DNA from: Echinarachnius parma
Lineage: Eukaryota; Echinodermata; Echinoidea; Clypeasteroida; Echinarachniidae
Reading direction: 5' to 3'
Length of the DNA stretch: 64,000 nucleotides
Assembly: GCA_037951105.1 (NCBI GenBank)
Contig: JBAMJV010008874.1
Location: 1-64,000, forward strand
Part shown: piece by piece, positions 22,059 through 32,769 of the stretch
Numbering within the stretch: the first letter of the stretch is position 1
How the letters are laid out: the number at the start of each line of letters is the position of its first letter
Notes under the pieces: generated by a model
Databases searched by the model: none
The model's input: only the letters and a program-made list of their open reading frames with translations
Told to the model about the DNA's origin: nothing
Translations under genes and position numbers: made by a program

Positions 22059-23049
22059 TAAAGGTATCAGTATACATCTTATTCTGGTATAAAGTAGCGT
22101 GACTTGCGTCAGTCTTGGCACTCAAAGGTTAATCTTTATATCTATGTTATATTTTATTATCTTTCATGTCTGTTTCCTGGTTTATTGGAGCCACATTTTG
22201 TGCCTCATTAATATCCCACCCCCTCACTCAAGGGAAAGTTAAATTAAGAGAGCCATGATGTCACGTTTGTATTAAACACGAGTGGCCCCCATGCAGTATA
22301 TACGTCAGCTTAACAACTCTATATTTTCTAGATATACGTTAAACGTGGTATTATAAACGCGTGACTTGTTGTGTCCGGTTCGAAGACTCTAACCCTAACT
22401 CTATAACACCTTGATGTTATGTTATCGTGTTACCTACTATTGCACGTGATTGACCATCAGTATAATACTCGTGTCAAAGCTCACGTTGTTCATTCTTATT
22501 TTCTTTCTTTTTTTACCAAATGGTAAGGTTAACTGAGAATTATTCCGACGGGACACATCCTCCCATATTTATGAAGTCCGGAGATTAAGATCAATTTGAC
22601 TTGACACTTATTTGTAATGATATTTGTAATTGCGGGATCTTACTTTTTTATTTCCTGATAACAAAAAAAAAGCATTTCTCGAGTTTACTATCATTATAAA
22701 CTTGTAAAGAGGAATTGCAACAAAACAAAAACAAAACAAAACACGACGTCTCGACATGTTTCCTTTTGTTGTTTATGTTATTTGGTGATATGTTTATATG
22801 GGGAAATGTCAAAATAATTATTAGGGCAACGTATATATATACACGCCTAGCCCACAGGCTCGATGTGTACAAAGATAACAATGTTTTTCACCCGTCTTTC
22901 AGATCACATATCCCTCTAATTATTATCATTTCCGATTATGCTTCGCTTCTATACTCCTAAAAATAAACAGTTTCCTGTTCTCGTATCTAATTAGGTGAAA
23001 TGTTGTCGTTCAGTTATTACCTTCTTCGATTTGTTTTCCAATGGAAAGT
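22059..23049. other. No feature recognised
   Basis: Unique-looking AT-rich sequence; no long frames, inverted repeats or tandem structure supported. Confidence 0.4.
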
Positions 23050-23330
23050 TGAAATTATGTTTTAACGGGGGAGGGGGGGGGGGGGGAGTAAAGACATTGA
23101 GTGGTGTTGATTTACTTCTTTATCATGCCCAGTGGCGTAAAGTGGTCGGGCTGATTGGAAAGGGGGGGGGATGGGGCATGCGAGTTATTGGGGGCATACC
23201 TTATGCATTTCTTTATTCTTACACAGATGTCCCCTTCTGTTTTTTATATTGTTTTCGGGTGGGGGGGGGGGCAATGCCCCCTGTGCCCCCCCCCCCCCCC
23301 TCATTCATAGCTACGCTACTGATCATGATC
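23050..23330 (+). mobile_element. Poly(G) element, family G (copy 2, composite)
   Basis: A G run near 23,070 is followed by ATGCCCAGTGGCGTAAAGTGG, a second G run, GGGGCATGCGAGTTATTGGGGG, further G runs, GGGGCAATGCCCCCTGTGCC, a C run and CATAGCTACGCTACTGA. The outer AGTGGCGTA...TACGC(T/C)ACTG pair is the usual terminal signature of this family. It is followed directly by an ATGATC microsatellite (23,318-23,346). Confidence 0.75.
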
Positions 23331-23346
23331 ATCATGATCATCATGA

Positions 23347-24355
23347 TTCATTACTGTATTATTGACCTACTTTTACATTTGTAAGAAAAAGAGAATCCGC
23401 CTTATCCTTCGATAAATTATTGAAGAAAGAAATGTAGTGTACTTTGCATGTACTTATACGTTGTAAGGGAAAACATGCAAGAAGGCCTTTGCACTAATTA
23501 TATTTCATTAAAACTCTTTAGAGTGAAAACAATCCATTCCTTATCAATTAACGCGTATCGCATCAAAGGATGTTATTTAAATTAAAAAAAATAAAGGTGA
23601 ATTTAACTTGTTGGTTTAAAGGTCTGCGAACCAAGATCTATCGATACAATTATTCAAATTATTCATTCATTGTAATTCATCTAGTGACCATAGAGAGCTT
23701 GGTTTACAAATAATTTATGCAAATGAGTGTTTACGTCTTCGGAAGACCTTGGGAGCGTTTTGTGTTCACGGTCGGGTGTGTTATTATGCGTGCTCTAGAT
23801 GTTTACTCACAGTTTAAAGCGACACGGTCGTCAAACCTAGATGGCGCTCCAACAGAACGTTATGATGGAGAATGAGCCGTATCTTCAGGATTAGGCGAAA
23901 TCGTATACGCGGGCGGGAGAGGACAACACATTACAAACATCGCTAAGGCAGTTAGCTAGTTCTGCTCAAGAACATCAACTTGCTTTTTGAAATGACGTCG
24001 CAATATTTTGAATACAATTTAAGTTCTAAGTATGGAGCCTATTCGCATCACACAGTGCACATAACGTATTTTTAGCTGTAATAATATAACATATAAGTAC
24101 CTCTTGTATGCATAACAACTATTGATTTTGGAGAAAACAAAAGAAATGAAAATTGTGTCCTTGCCTGTCCTTGAAAATAATGTCGCAAATATATCATAAT
24201 TTGCGTGAGAAATTGTTTAGTGACGTCACAACGGTGACGTATATGACTTTATGATCGAGCTGAACATCCGGGAACTGCTGTCAGATTTATCGCGACTGTT
24301 GTAATATTTGTCTCGTTATTGACAACAGTGGGAGCGAACAATAGCCCCGGGCTAA
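23347..24355. other. No feature recognised
   Basis: No coding or repeat signature supported. Includes two CTTCGGAAGACC/GACGTCAC-type patches with no partner. Confidence 0.35.
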
Positions 24356-24655
24356 CCCCGACTTGAGGGGGAAGGGGGGGGGGGGGGGGGGTGTGGGTTA
24401 TTTGTATAGATTGAGGGTCATTGCTATCATTGACACGAAGTCGTTGCAGTCATAGTAAATATAGTGTTTGAAGAGTTTTCTTCGTATATAATATTCTCCA
24501 AGCAAGCACGGACAGTTATGGTGAGGCGAAGGGTGGGGGGGGGGGGGGGGGGGGAGGTGGGGGGGGGGGGGGGTGAGTAACAACATATAAGAGAAGGAGG
24601 GAAGTTGCCCCCACAGTGCCCTCTGTCCACCAACCCATGCATAGCTACGCAATAA
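24356..24655. mobile_element. Poly(G)-rich element with three G tracts
   Basis: G tracts at about 24,374-24,391, 24,536-24,554 and 24,561-24,573. The right side reads TTGCCCCCACAGTGCCCTCT...CATAGCTACGCAAT, the usual right end of the poly(G) elements. The left end is less clear (GGGCTAACCCCGACTTGAGG). Pro-rich minus-strand frames are readings of these tracts. Confidence 0.55.
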
Positions 24656-24839
24656 TGCCAACATTTCTATTTTCTTCTGTTCTATTTTTGCATTTGTCTT
24701 GGTTGATGGTAAGAAAAACACGTATTGATCATGTGGAGAAATCTGATGTATTGTATTTATAACATTTCATTTTTGTTTCGCTACATGATCGATAGAGATA
24801 ATAATAACCCGGCGACACTGTGACACGAGTGTGTGGGTG

Positions 24840-25690
24840 GCAGTTTGGCGGTCGCGAATCAAATGACAACCCGATATATTTGGGTTCATCATTATTTTGT
24901 TTATGTCGATGACATCTGAACGACGGTGTGAAGATCCCATGCTAAGAAATGTTTGCGTACACTGTACATTAGATGGGTAAAGTTGAGTACTATATTATGA
25001 ACCATAGATGTGTAAAGTTGTGTACTATATGAAACACATACTACACAACTGTACACAACTAATTTCCAGCGTTCTGTTAGTTTTGGTTGCGCAAATCGAA
25101 TGACATCCCGATATATCGGTTTTAAGTGACAATAACATTATACAAACGTACGAAGATCCACTCTGCAAATTATCTTGGGTAACATTTTGGGATACAGAAA
25201 TCAAATGAAACGCGATACGGGTTGAGATGTATCTGAACAACCCTGTACTAAGACCCAATACATTTTTGCAGTTGGTAGGTTTGGATACGGAGATCAAATG
25301 ATTGCCCGATATATCAGTTTTATTTGATTTGACTATAAATTATCTGAACGTGCAAAGATCCGCGCTACAAATATTGCTTTGGCGGGACATTTTGGAATAC
25401 AGAAATCAAATGCCATCCCGAAATATTGGTTGGAAGGTGACGATATCTGATTGACCGCGTGCTAAGATCAATGCTGTATAATAATACGGATTGTCGTGGT
25501 TGATTGTTTTGGGTGCGCAAACCAAATGACAAACTGATATATCGGATTACGGTGAGGACACCTGCATGTACGAAGATCCGCGTTACGAATTTGTTTTGGG
25601 GTGACATTTTGGGATACGGAATTCAGATTATTTGGCGCGTGGTGATGATAAAGTATTATTATCCGAATGTGTGCATCAGAAAAGTTTGAC
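24840..25690. repeat. Degenerate tandem array, unit about 95-115 bp
   Basis: The anchor (G/C)AAATCAAATGACATCCCGATATATCGG recurs, with changes, at about 24,861, 25,099, 25,204, 25,297, 25,409 and 25,524. Spacers carry GAACG(T)(G/A)C(G)AAGATCC(G)CGCTACAAAT and TTTTGGG(A/T)TACG. Odd and even units alternate in the ends of the spacer (GTACGAAGATCC versus GTGCTAAGATC), suggesting a two-unit period of roughly 205-225 bp. Confidence 0.75.
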
Positions 25691-25699
25691 ACATGGTAA

Positions 25700-26569
25700 T
25701 ACTAATTACAAAATAATATAGAGTAACTTGTTGCAGCGCCCTCATGTGCATGCAGGCCGTGTGCCTTTAAAGACCAGTGATTACGGTTGTACACAATACT
25801 GCTTTTTTCGATGGTTTATTATTAAACGAACTAATTGCGACTCATTATTCATTAAGCAACATATCGCGGTAGATGACAAAGCAATGGCTCTGTTTCAATT
25901 TTAGTAAGTGCAACAGGTTATTACCGACAGAGCACTTTCCCGCCGTGCATAATTTACCATGAAAGTGCACCCGCTTCCATTACTAATTACCATGGTAACC
26001 AAATCATCTCTTCGGTTGTGGTATTCGGGAGCATGATGCAGCATATATACGAACTCAGCAACTATATAATTTAGATTTTTACAAGGGGACTAAATAATGA
26101 ATACAATTCATTTTACCGCTTCGTATTCACAAAAGATTTCATTAATTTCACAGAACAAATTTAATTTCATCAATCGAATAAAAATAGTATCCATGCAAAA
26201 ACAATAATGCGTAATTTAATGAAATTGAAATTAATTTCTTAATGGCGTCCGTTATATCAATATTAATACAATAACTGAAATTAATTTTTACAATATTATT
26301 TTGTAACGTTGTTCCGCGAATTTCCTTTCGAACCAGTCGCAATTAGTACAGAGAAATTACAATAATAGACGGTCGTTAAAGATCAAAATTTAAACACGCC
26401 TGCCAACTGTTTGTTAGTTAATGCATAGATATTCGCGAATAAAATATCTTCATTATTTCAAGTTGTACCGGTATTGTATTCCTCAGCCCAGTCACAGTAT
26501 GTATAGTAGTAGACATAAAGTAAGACATCCTGACGATCGCAAAATATCTTAATTTTATAAATACATGCA
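25700..26569. other. No feature recognised
   Basis: AT-rich, short frames only. No paired repeats supported. Confidence 0.35.
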
Positions 26570-27010
26570 GTGACGCGGCGTAGCGTGGTCAGACAATGGC
26601 CCGTATTCACAAAGGAGGTTTGTAGGAGGTTTGTACAAACCATGGTTTGACCATGTTTACATCTATGGAATGCCATTTCTAAACTGATGGAGAAAGAATG
26701 TAAACTCCTTGTTAACTCCTTGTTAACAATGTTTGATTTACAATTTACTTGTATACGAGCAGCATTCCTTAGATGTAGACCATGGTAAAACCATGGTTTG
26801 TACAAACCTCCTACAAACCTCCTTTGTGAATTCACCCATTGGGTGTGGGGGGGGGGGGCATGATAATTATTTAGGGCACACTCTGTATATGAGTTTTCCC
26901 CTGTATATGTTTTGATGGTTTTTTTCTTCAAATTATAGGTGGGGTGGGGGGGGGGGGGGGGGGGGGGGGAGTAAAAGCCCCCCTCCCTGTGCCTCTTGTA
27001 GCTATGCCAG
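26570..27010 (+). mobile_element. Poly(G) element, family G (copy 3), split by a MITE
   Basis: The left part GACGCGGCGTAGCGTGGTCAG continues after the inserted MITE as GGGTGTGGGGGG...CATGATAATTATTTAGGGCAC, then AGTTTTCCCC, a 24-base G run (26,946-26,969), AAAAGCCCCCCTCCCTGTGCC and TAGCTATGCC. Same order of landmarks as at 20.1 and 23.1 kb. Confidence 0.75.
26603..26834 (+). mobile_element. MITE, family H (copy 1), nested in a poly(G) element
   Basis: Terminal inverted repeats of about 45 bp: GTATTCACAAAGGAGGTTTG, TAGGAGGTTTGTACAAACCATGG and, at the right, CCATGGTTTGTACAAACCTCC, TACAAACCTCCTTTGTGAATTCAC. ACATCTATGGAATGCCA and TTAGATGTAGACCATGG extend the pairing, so most of the element can fold back. 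The second copy at 61.40 kb has its interior in the opposite orientation. Confidence 0.9.
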
Positions 27011-27360
27011 GGTTAAAATACATGTATATGCCAAGCCAACTGTTTGTAATGCACGCCAAGCTGAGCCATCCGTGGTTGAACACAAACCGCTCAACTGAAT
27101 AACACGGGAAGCCGATCTCGCCTTGGGGAATACGAATTACCACTATTTTCAGAAACAGTGGCACAGGATAGGAATGCCTTCTATACGTGTGGGGTTCTTG
27201 CCCCCCTCCCCCTTTATCCCCCCCCCCCTCCCCCTTTATATCCCCCCCCCACCCCCCACCGCCCTGCATGTGAAATAAAAACTAACTAGAATAGCTCCGC
27301 ACTCTCCTCCGATCTGTCCATATGTTAATTTTGTGTCTTTTGCGGGATTTGTTCTGTGTT
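27011..27360. other. No gene seen; C-rich patch
   Basis: 27,190-27,262 is a C/T-rich block (CCCCCCTCCCCC repeated). Otherwise nothing supported. Confidence 0.4.
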
Positions 27361-27369
27361 GCCTCGGTA

Positions 27370-27590
27370 TGCGATTCTGGATTGAAGTGGTAGTTCAGAA
27401 TCGTTTAATAGACGCGCGACGCCCTCTTGCGAATGCATTGCGCACGCATGCGGAATACACACATGCACACAGTACACTGGCTCGCGCAAACTATAGCCAA
27501 GTTCAAAATGGCGACCCTTGGTGTAGCGTCCTGCGTCCCTGCGTCCCCACAATCGATGGCGCCTTTGGTCCCCACGCTTGATGGGCTTTA
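27370..27590. repeat. Repeat F (copy 2)
   Basis: GACGCGCGACGCCCTCTTGCG, AATGCATTGCGCACGCATG, ACTGGCTCGCGCAAACTA, GTTCAAAATGGCGACCC match the 12.7-kb copy in order. Followed by a CTGCGTCCCTGCGTCCCC duplication. AAAATGGCGAC resembles the YY1 core, but no promoter function is claimed. Confidence 0.65.
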
Positions 27591-28036
27591 AAAGTATACA
27601 TTCGATCCTCTTTCAGAAGTGTGTCTGAGCTTTGGTGATAGATCGCGCCTTCCAGAGAAAAGGCATCATCATGTTTTCACCGCGTGTCATACAAAGTATA
27701 TAGCAAACCCTCTGGAGTTTCTACTAAGAAATCGATAGTGAGCACTCTTTCCGATGAAAATGTACATTATTAAACTGTATTGTTTCTTCCCGGTAGCGAC
27801 TACTCGCAAAAAAAAACACACTATGATTACTATACAGCCTCACACAATTATGCCAATCCCTCGTTTCACTACGGTGGTGTATCAATATGTTCTTGTGATT
27901 TCAGAAAACAAAGATACGAACAAGCAACAAACAAACACATCGGAAACGAAAGTCTTGTTGAATAAATATAACAATGTTCGTCTTACCTCGAAACTATACG
28001 GTACAACATTTTGAGCGATGATGAATGACAAATAAA

Positions 28037-28092
28037 ATGATGATAATAAGGATGATGATGATGATGATGACGACGATGATGATGATGATGAT
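28037..28092. repeat. (GAT)n microsatellite
   Basis: GATGATGATGATGATGATG with two GAC interruptions, bordered by GATAATAAG. Confidence 0.95.
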
Positions 28093-28249
28093 AGAACATA
28101 AATCAGATTCGTTTCGATCCCGGCTTTTAAAATCGCCCTACTCTCGGTGCATGTATGTGAACGCCTACATTGTCACATTTAACCCTCATGTAACAGTGAT
28201 AATGGGGCTTATCTAAATTTATATACCGTACAGCATGTACCCACACATA

Positions 28250-28915
28250 TCCATGATGGTCTACCGAGTACCGACCAAGGAGGTACTAGCTACTTGTGTC
28301 TACATAACTCCTTTAACACCGCCGGCATCTGAAGAGTTAAAACAAACAGACGCAATCCCAGGGTGGCCTTTTCGCAAGCGCATATTTACATATATCTCTC
28401 TACTTCTTCTGTTTCTCCCGGCGTTACACTACATGTACTTTGGTTTCTTCCCAGGTACCGTACCAGAGTCTCAGAGAACATTATTAGACTTTCTCCCAGT
28501 CTTAAGAATATTGCTTTTACAAGCTTACATTCTATCAAGAAAATGTGCAATTCTTCATGTCACAAATGTATACACACGGATCCATGATACACATAAAGAA
28601 ATGGTCTACCGACCAAGGAGGATAGCTCCTTGTGTCTACTGTCTACATGACTGTTATATAACACCGCCGGCATCTGAATAGTTAAAACAAATAGATGCGA
28701 TCCAAGGGTGGCCTTTTCGCGAGCGCATATTTACATATCTCTCTATATACTTCTTCTGTTTCTCCCGGCGTTACACTACATGTACCTTTTTCCCCCAGGT
28801 ACCGCACCAGAGAGAACATTATTAGACTTTCTTCCAGTCGTAAAGATGTTTTATTTTATTGTATAAGTTTACATTTCTATCAACAAAATGTGTAATTCTT
28901 CATGTCACAAATTTA
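28250..28915. repeat. Two-unit tandem duplication, about 340 bp
   Basis: Unit 1 (about 28,250-28,581) and unit 2 (about 28,582-28,915) share CATGATGGTCTACCG...ACCAAGGAGG, ACACCGCCGGCATCTGAA, AGGGTGGCCTTTTCGC, TTCTGTTTCTCCCGGCGTTAC, GAACATTATTAGACTTTCT and AATTCTTCATGTCACAAAT. The 148-codon frame on unit 1 is not conserved in unit 2, which has frameshifting indels, so coding is unlikely. Confidence 0.9.
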
Positions 28916-29546
28916 CTTTACTGTGAGGAAATTATCTTCATGTACAGAAGTAATACATTGAAACAAAAAATAATGATAAATGTTTTCAGATTCTTAAATC
29001 ACACGCGCAGCGCTATCTTGCGAACGCCTTGTGCACGGTTCAAAATGAATAATAATATAAAATATATGCTCAGTGTTATGCAATAGGCAAACATAGCATA
29101 ATTCAAAATGGCTTACCTATATACCGCGATTTAGAATCCCCACAACGTAAGAGAGACTGTGCGTGCCTGAATGGATGGGTGGTGATTAGTGTTTACTCAC
29201 CCGGATGGTTTAATCTGTCGTAATATTCTCTTTTTCCCCCAAGCGACATGAATTTCATACATCATCAGTTTTTTTTTAATACTGTCTCGTCTCGGAACGC
29301 ATCATCAAACATTAATGAAAATGAAAAGGAGACCCGAGGGTGACTTGATGGTCATTATGAATGATACATGGATGAGATAAATTACAGTGGCACAAACGGC
29401 TGATGGCGTAGCCCCAGCGTATTACGCCCCACTCGATTCTTAGACCTAAAAGTATCCTAATTCGAATACTCTGGAGGATTTAGTATACGAATTCGGATGC
29501 TATTGACTACGGTCGAAAGCGTCTACAGACACTTTAAAATTCAATC
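28916..29546. other. Mostly unassigned; worn repeat F fragment
   Basis: AATCACACGCGCAGCGCTATCTTGCGAACGCC...GTTCAAAATG (about 28,998-29,110) is a degraded relative of repeat F. The rest shows nothing I can name. Confidence 0.45.
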
Positions 29547-30091
29547 TTAAAGGGGTAGCCTTAGTTTTGGTAGAGAGGGCGCTGCACATCGCAATTTTTT
29601 TGTGAGGTAATTAAAAACTGAGTGTCAAATTTGAGAGAACATGCAATTTTAATGGCAGAATAAACTTTATTTGGTCGAAATCGGCCCACAAACGGCTGAA
29701 ATATCAATAAATGTATCTGATCTTATAATTATTTGGGGCCCAAATAATTAACGGTTTTTTCAAAAAATTCAAAAAATGCTTCCACTTTTTCAAAAAATTT
29801 CGAAAATGTTATTTAAGTAGTTGTTGATGTTCTCTCTATAAAATCGGTCTGGTAATAAAACATCACATGCATTATTGTGTATGGAAAATGGTTGAAACTG
29901 ACGCTTTTAAAAAAGCGCCCTCTCGTGATCAAAATGGCTCTTTTTGAATGATAACATGCTTTTTACTTAGTCATTTTGCAAGTTTGTATACTTTTCGAGC
30001 ATAGTGGAGTTATTACTATTAGTTTTTAAGGTTATTGTCCAGGTTTGGTTACTAAAGTTGAGCCTTACCAAAACTAAACTACCCCTTTAAA
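29547..30091 (-). mobile_element. TTAA-flanked MITE, family A (copy 3)
   Basis: TTAA-AGGGGTAGCCTTAGTTTTGG...CAAAACTAAACTACCCC-TTTAA; TTAA at both ends. Very similar to the 14.3-kb copy in the same orientation (GAGAGGGCGCTGCACATC, ATTATTTGGGGCCCAAATAATTA, GCATAGTGGAGTTAT). About 545 bp. Confidence 0.9.
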
Positions 30092-30455
30092 TATCTCAAT
30101 TTGTTACAACTTAAATATACCCTTTTCATTATTTTCTTCTTCCAATCACGATGTTATAATTTAATAGTTATCCGTTATCTTCTACTCCCCAATCTTTTCC
30201 CCCTTTTGGCAATCCTTTTTTGACTTTTTGTCTTCTTTTTCTTAGGTAAAAGTTTCAGTAAAAGTACAAATTATCTGATATCTTGTTAGTATTGTCTTGT
30301 TCTGATATCGCGTATTCCTTTATGATTGCCTTGTTTCGTTTCGGTCCATCTCTTTACACAAAAAGAGTAAAAACAATCAACATCTACATTAGTTCCTATC
30401 TCATTAGATGTAGTAATAAAATGTCACTATCAAGATAATGGATCGTTTCCCATTT
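30092..30455. other. No feature recognised
   Basis: Pyrimidine-rich DNA (CTTCTTCCAATC, TTTTTGTCTTCTTTTTC) leading to the left end of the giant palindrome. Confidence 0.35.
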
Positions 30456-30574
30456 TAGTCAGGTTCACTATGTAAAGTTGTAAACTTTTTTTGGGGATTT
30501 GTAAACCTATACATTTTTGGAATCTGTATAGTATAAGAAGTCAGAAAACCAATGTTTACAATTTGCCGGAAGCA

Positions 30575-31690
30575 TTTATGGCGGCCATCTTGGATTTTCA
30601 AAATGGCCGCCATAACAATAGGTGTTTCTCATTATCTCAGCTTCCAGGTGGCCTAGAGTAATGATTTGAACGACTAAACATATGTTTTCATGGATGGGGA
30701 AGACAGTGGTACAATGTAAAATAAGATAAACATAACCACAAAGCGGCCATCTTGGATTTTCAAAATGGCCGCCTTGAAAATCAGTGTTTTTCAATATTTC
30801 AGCATTCAAGTGGCCTAGAGTAATGATTTTAATGGCTACACATATGTTTTCAGGGATGGGGAAGACAGTGGTACAATGTAAAATAAGATAAACATAACCA
30901 CAAAGCGGCCATCTTGGATTTTCAAAATGGCCGCCTTGAAAATCAGTGTTTTTCAATATTTCAGCATTCAAGTGGCCTAGAGTAATGATTTTAATGGCTA
31001 CACATATGTTTTCAGGGATGGGGAAGACAGTGGTACAATGTAAAATAAGATAAACATAACCACAAAGCGGCCATCTTGGATTTTCAAAATGGCCGCCTTG
31101 AAAATCCGTGTTTTTCAATATTTCAGCATTCATGTGGCCTAGAGTCATGATTATAACGGCTAAACATCCATTTTCAGGGACTAGGAGGCCAGTGGAACAA
31201 TGTAAAATTAGTCAAACATAAGGTTCCACAAAGCGGCCATCTTGGATTTTCAAAATGGCCATCTTGAAAATCAGTGTTTTTCAATATCTCAGCATCTAAG
31301 TGGCCTAGAGTCATGATTTTAATGGCTAAACATACATTTTCAGGGATTTGGAAGCCAGTGGTATGAATTAAAATACCGTAAGCTACACACAACCACAAAG
31401 CGGCCATCTTGGATTTTCAAAATGGCCACGAAAATGTGTTTTGTTTCACTATTTCGGCATGCAAGTGGCGTAAAGTCATGATTTTAACGGCTAAACACAC
31501 ATTTTCAGGGATGAGGAAACCAGTGCATGGTACAAAGTAAATGAATCTAAACATTACCCAAAAGTGGCCATCTTGGATCTTCAAAATGTCCACCTTGAAA
31601 ATACGTTTTTTTCTCACTATTTCAGCATCCAAGTGGCTTAGAGTCATGATTTTAATTGGTAAACATACATTTTCAAGATGAGGAAGCCAG
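30575..31690 (-). repeat. Left subterminal repeat block of the palindrome (unit 162-167 bp, seven units)
   Basis: GCGGCCATCTTGGATTTTCA then AAATGGCC recurs at 30,581, 30,743, 30,905, 31,067, 31,233, 31,400 and 31,564. Units between 30,743 and 31,066 are virtually identical to each other; outer ones diverge. Each core is itself a near-palindrome. With a 162-bp unit (54 codons) a minus-strand frame stays open for 190 codons (30,576-31,148) with the peptide motif GGHFENPRWPLCGYVYLIL repeating. The same frame is open in the right arm (34,520-34,789, +). Coding status is unproven; a multiple-of-three repeat gives this automatically. Confidence 0.9.
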
Positions 31691-31959
31691 TGGTTTAAAG
31701 TAAAGTAAGGTTAACATGATATAGATTATAATGTTAGTTTCATTATAACAGATGTTCTTAATGGTTCAGAACTTCAATGTGTAGCACGCTACACCTCTAG
31801 CATGTCTAGATAGCTTATTGACATATTTATGCAGAGTCTTTGCATTTCATCATCCTCATCACTGTCACTGGTCGACAACATATTATTCCTACGTTCCTCG
31901 TCATTCTTGCACTGAGTGCTACACTGGCAGAGGTCTATGCATGATAAATTATTGGACCT

Positions 31960-32750
31960 ACACGAGCATCAACATGTTGGAACAGTCTGCTTGGGTACTA
32001 CTAATTAGCGCGAACAAGTGCAAAATAATGCGACAAGCGCGAAGAAGTGCGAACCTGCTGTGTCATTGTAGTAGCCATGCTGCAGCGCATCCCGGAACTG
32101 GTGCAGAGCCTGGCCCCATAATGTGGCATGGATCTGGACTCGTTGGATGTGCTGCTTGAGATGCAATGCTGACATATCCGCCTGCTTTGAGGTAGACTTG
32201 CAGCATGCAGGTTGCCTTGCCTATGTGATAGAATCGTCCCCGTGTTGTCTTCCCCTTTGAATGCATGAAGGGCTGGTAAAGCCTTTGCTCTTTCTGAACC
32301 TAGAGCTGTCTATATTGGCTGCACTGAGACCACTCCGGACGCCATTTCTCAGCAGAAGGTCATAGTGTGCTATGACCGACTCTGCATCAGGTGGGTTACT
32401 CTTTGAAATCAGCGCGGCATTGTGTATGAGCAGTGTATCCGCCTCTTCATGATTGTTGTCCTCGCTTTTCAGCTCGCTGTTGCTCCTAGTTCGTCCTGTG
32501 GCAGATGCGATAATCAGCGTTGACGAGCCTTGGTTGTACTCCAGTGTTTTTGCTGCAAGATACTCAGGTCAGCCTTCGTTCTGAAAGGGGAAAGGAACCG
32601 GCTAATTGGGATGTGATTGATGTTGGTGTCATCTCTGGTCTGATAATGGATCAGATCCTTCCCTTGACTCTGTTCCTCCATTGTGGTATTCGTCAGGAAA
32701 TCAGCTTTCAACACCAGAATGATATAATCACACAGTATGGTATTGAAGCA
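31960..32750 (-). pseudogene. Left-arm copy of a transposon-associated EEADT-type protein (decayed)
   Basis: Reading the minus strand from the palindrome centre, one frame (32,514-32,891) gives HIPISRFLSPFRTKADLS, matching the (I)P(M)xxFLSHxxTKxxLTxYL block of this family. Another frame near 32,425-32,460 gives NNHEEADTLLIHNA, the diagnostic EEADT motif. ORF 32,063-32,266 gives GRFYHIGKATCMLQVYLKAG, the region after the HAxTGxDxTGxF motif. Near 32,050-32,115 LQHGYYNDTAG aligns with the right-arm LQHDLYNDTSA. Several frameshifts and stops separate these blocks, so it is not expressed as an intact protein. The family is widespread as an uncharacterised, repeat-associated protein in cnidarians, echinoderms and others; the biochemical role is not established to my knowledge. 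Confidence 0.7.
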
Positions 32751-32769
32751 TTCATTGAGGTATTTGACT

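Noticed and set aside
28037..28092. Poly-Met/Asp coding repeat
   Set aside because: Simple (GAT)n microsatellite.
30576..31148. 190-codon open frame as a real gene
   Set aside because: It is a reading of 162-bp subterminal repeats; open because the period is a multiple of three. Kept only as a finding to test.
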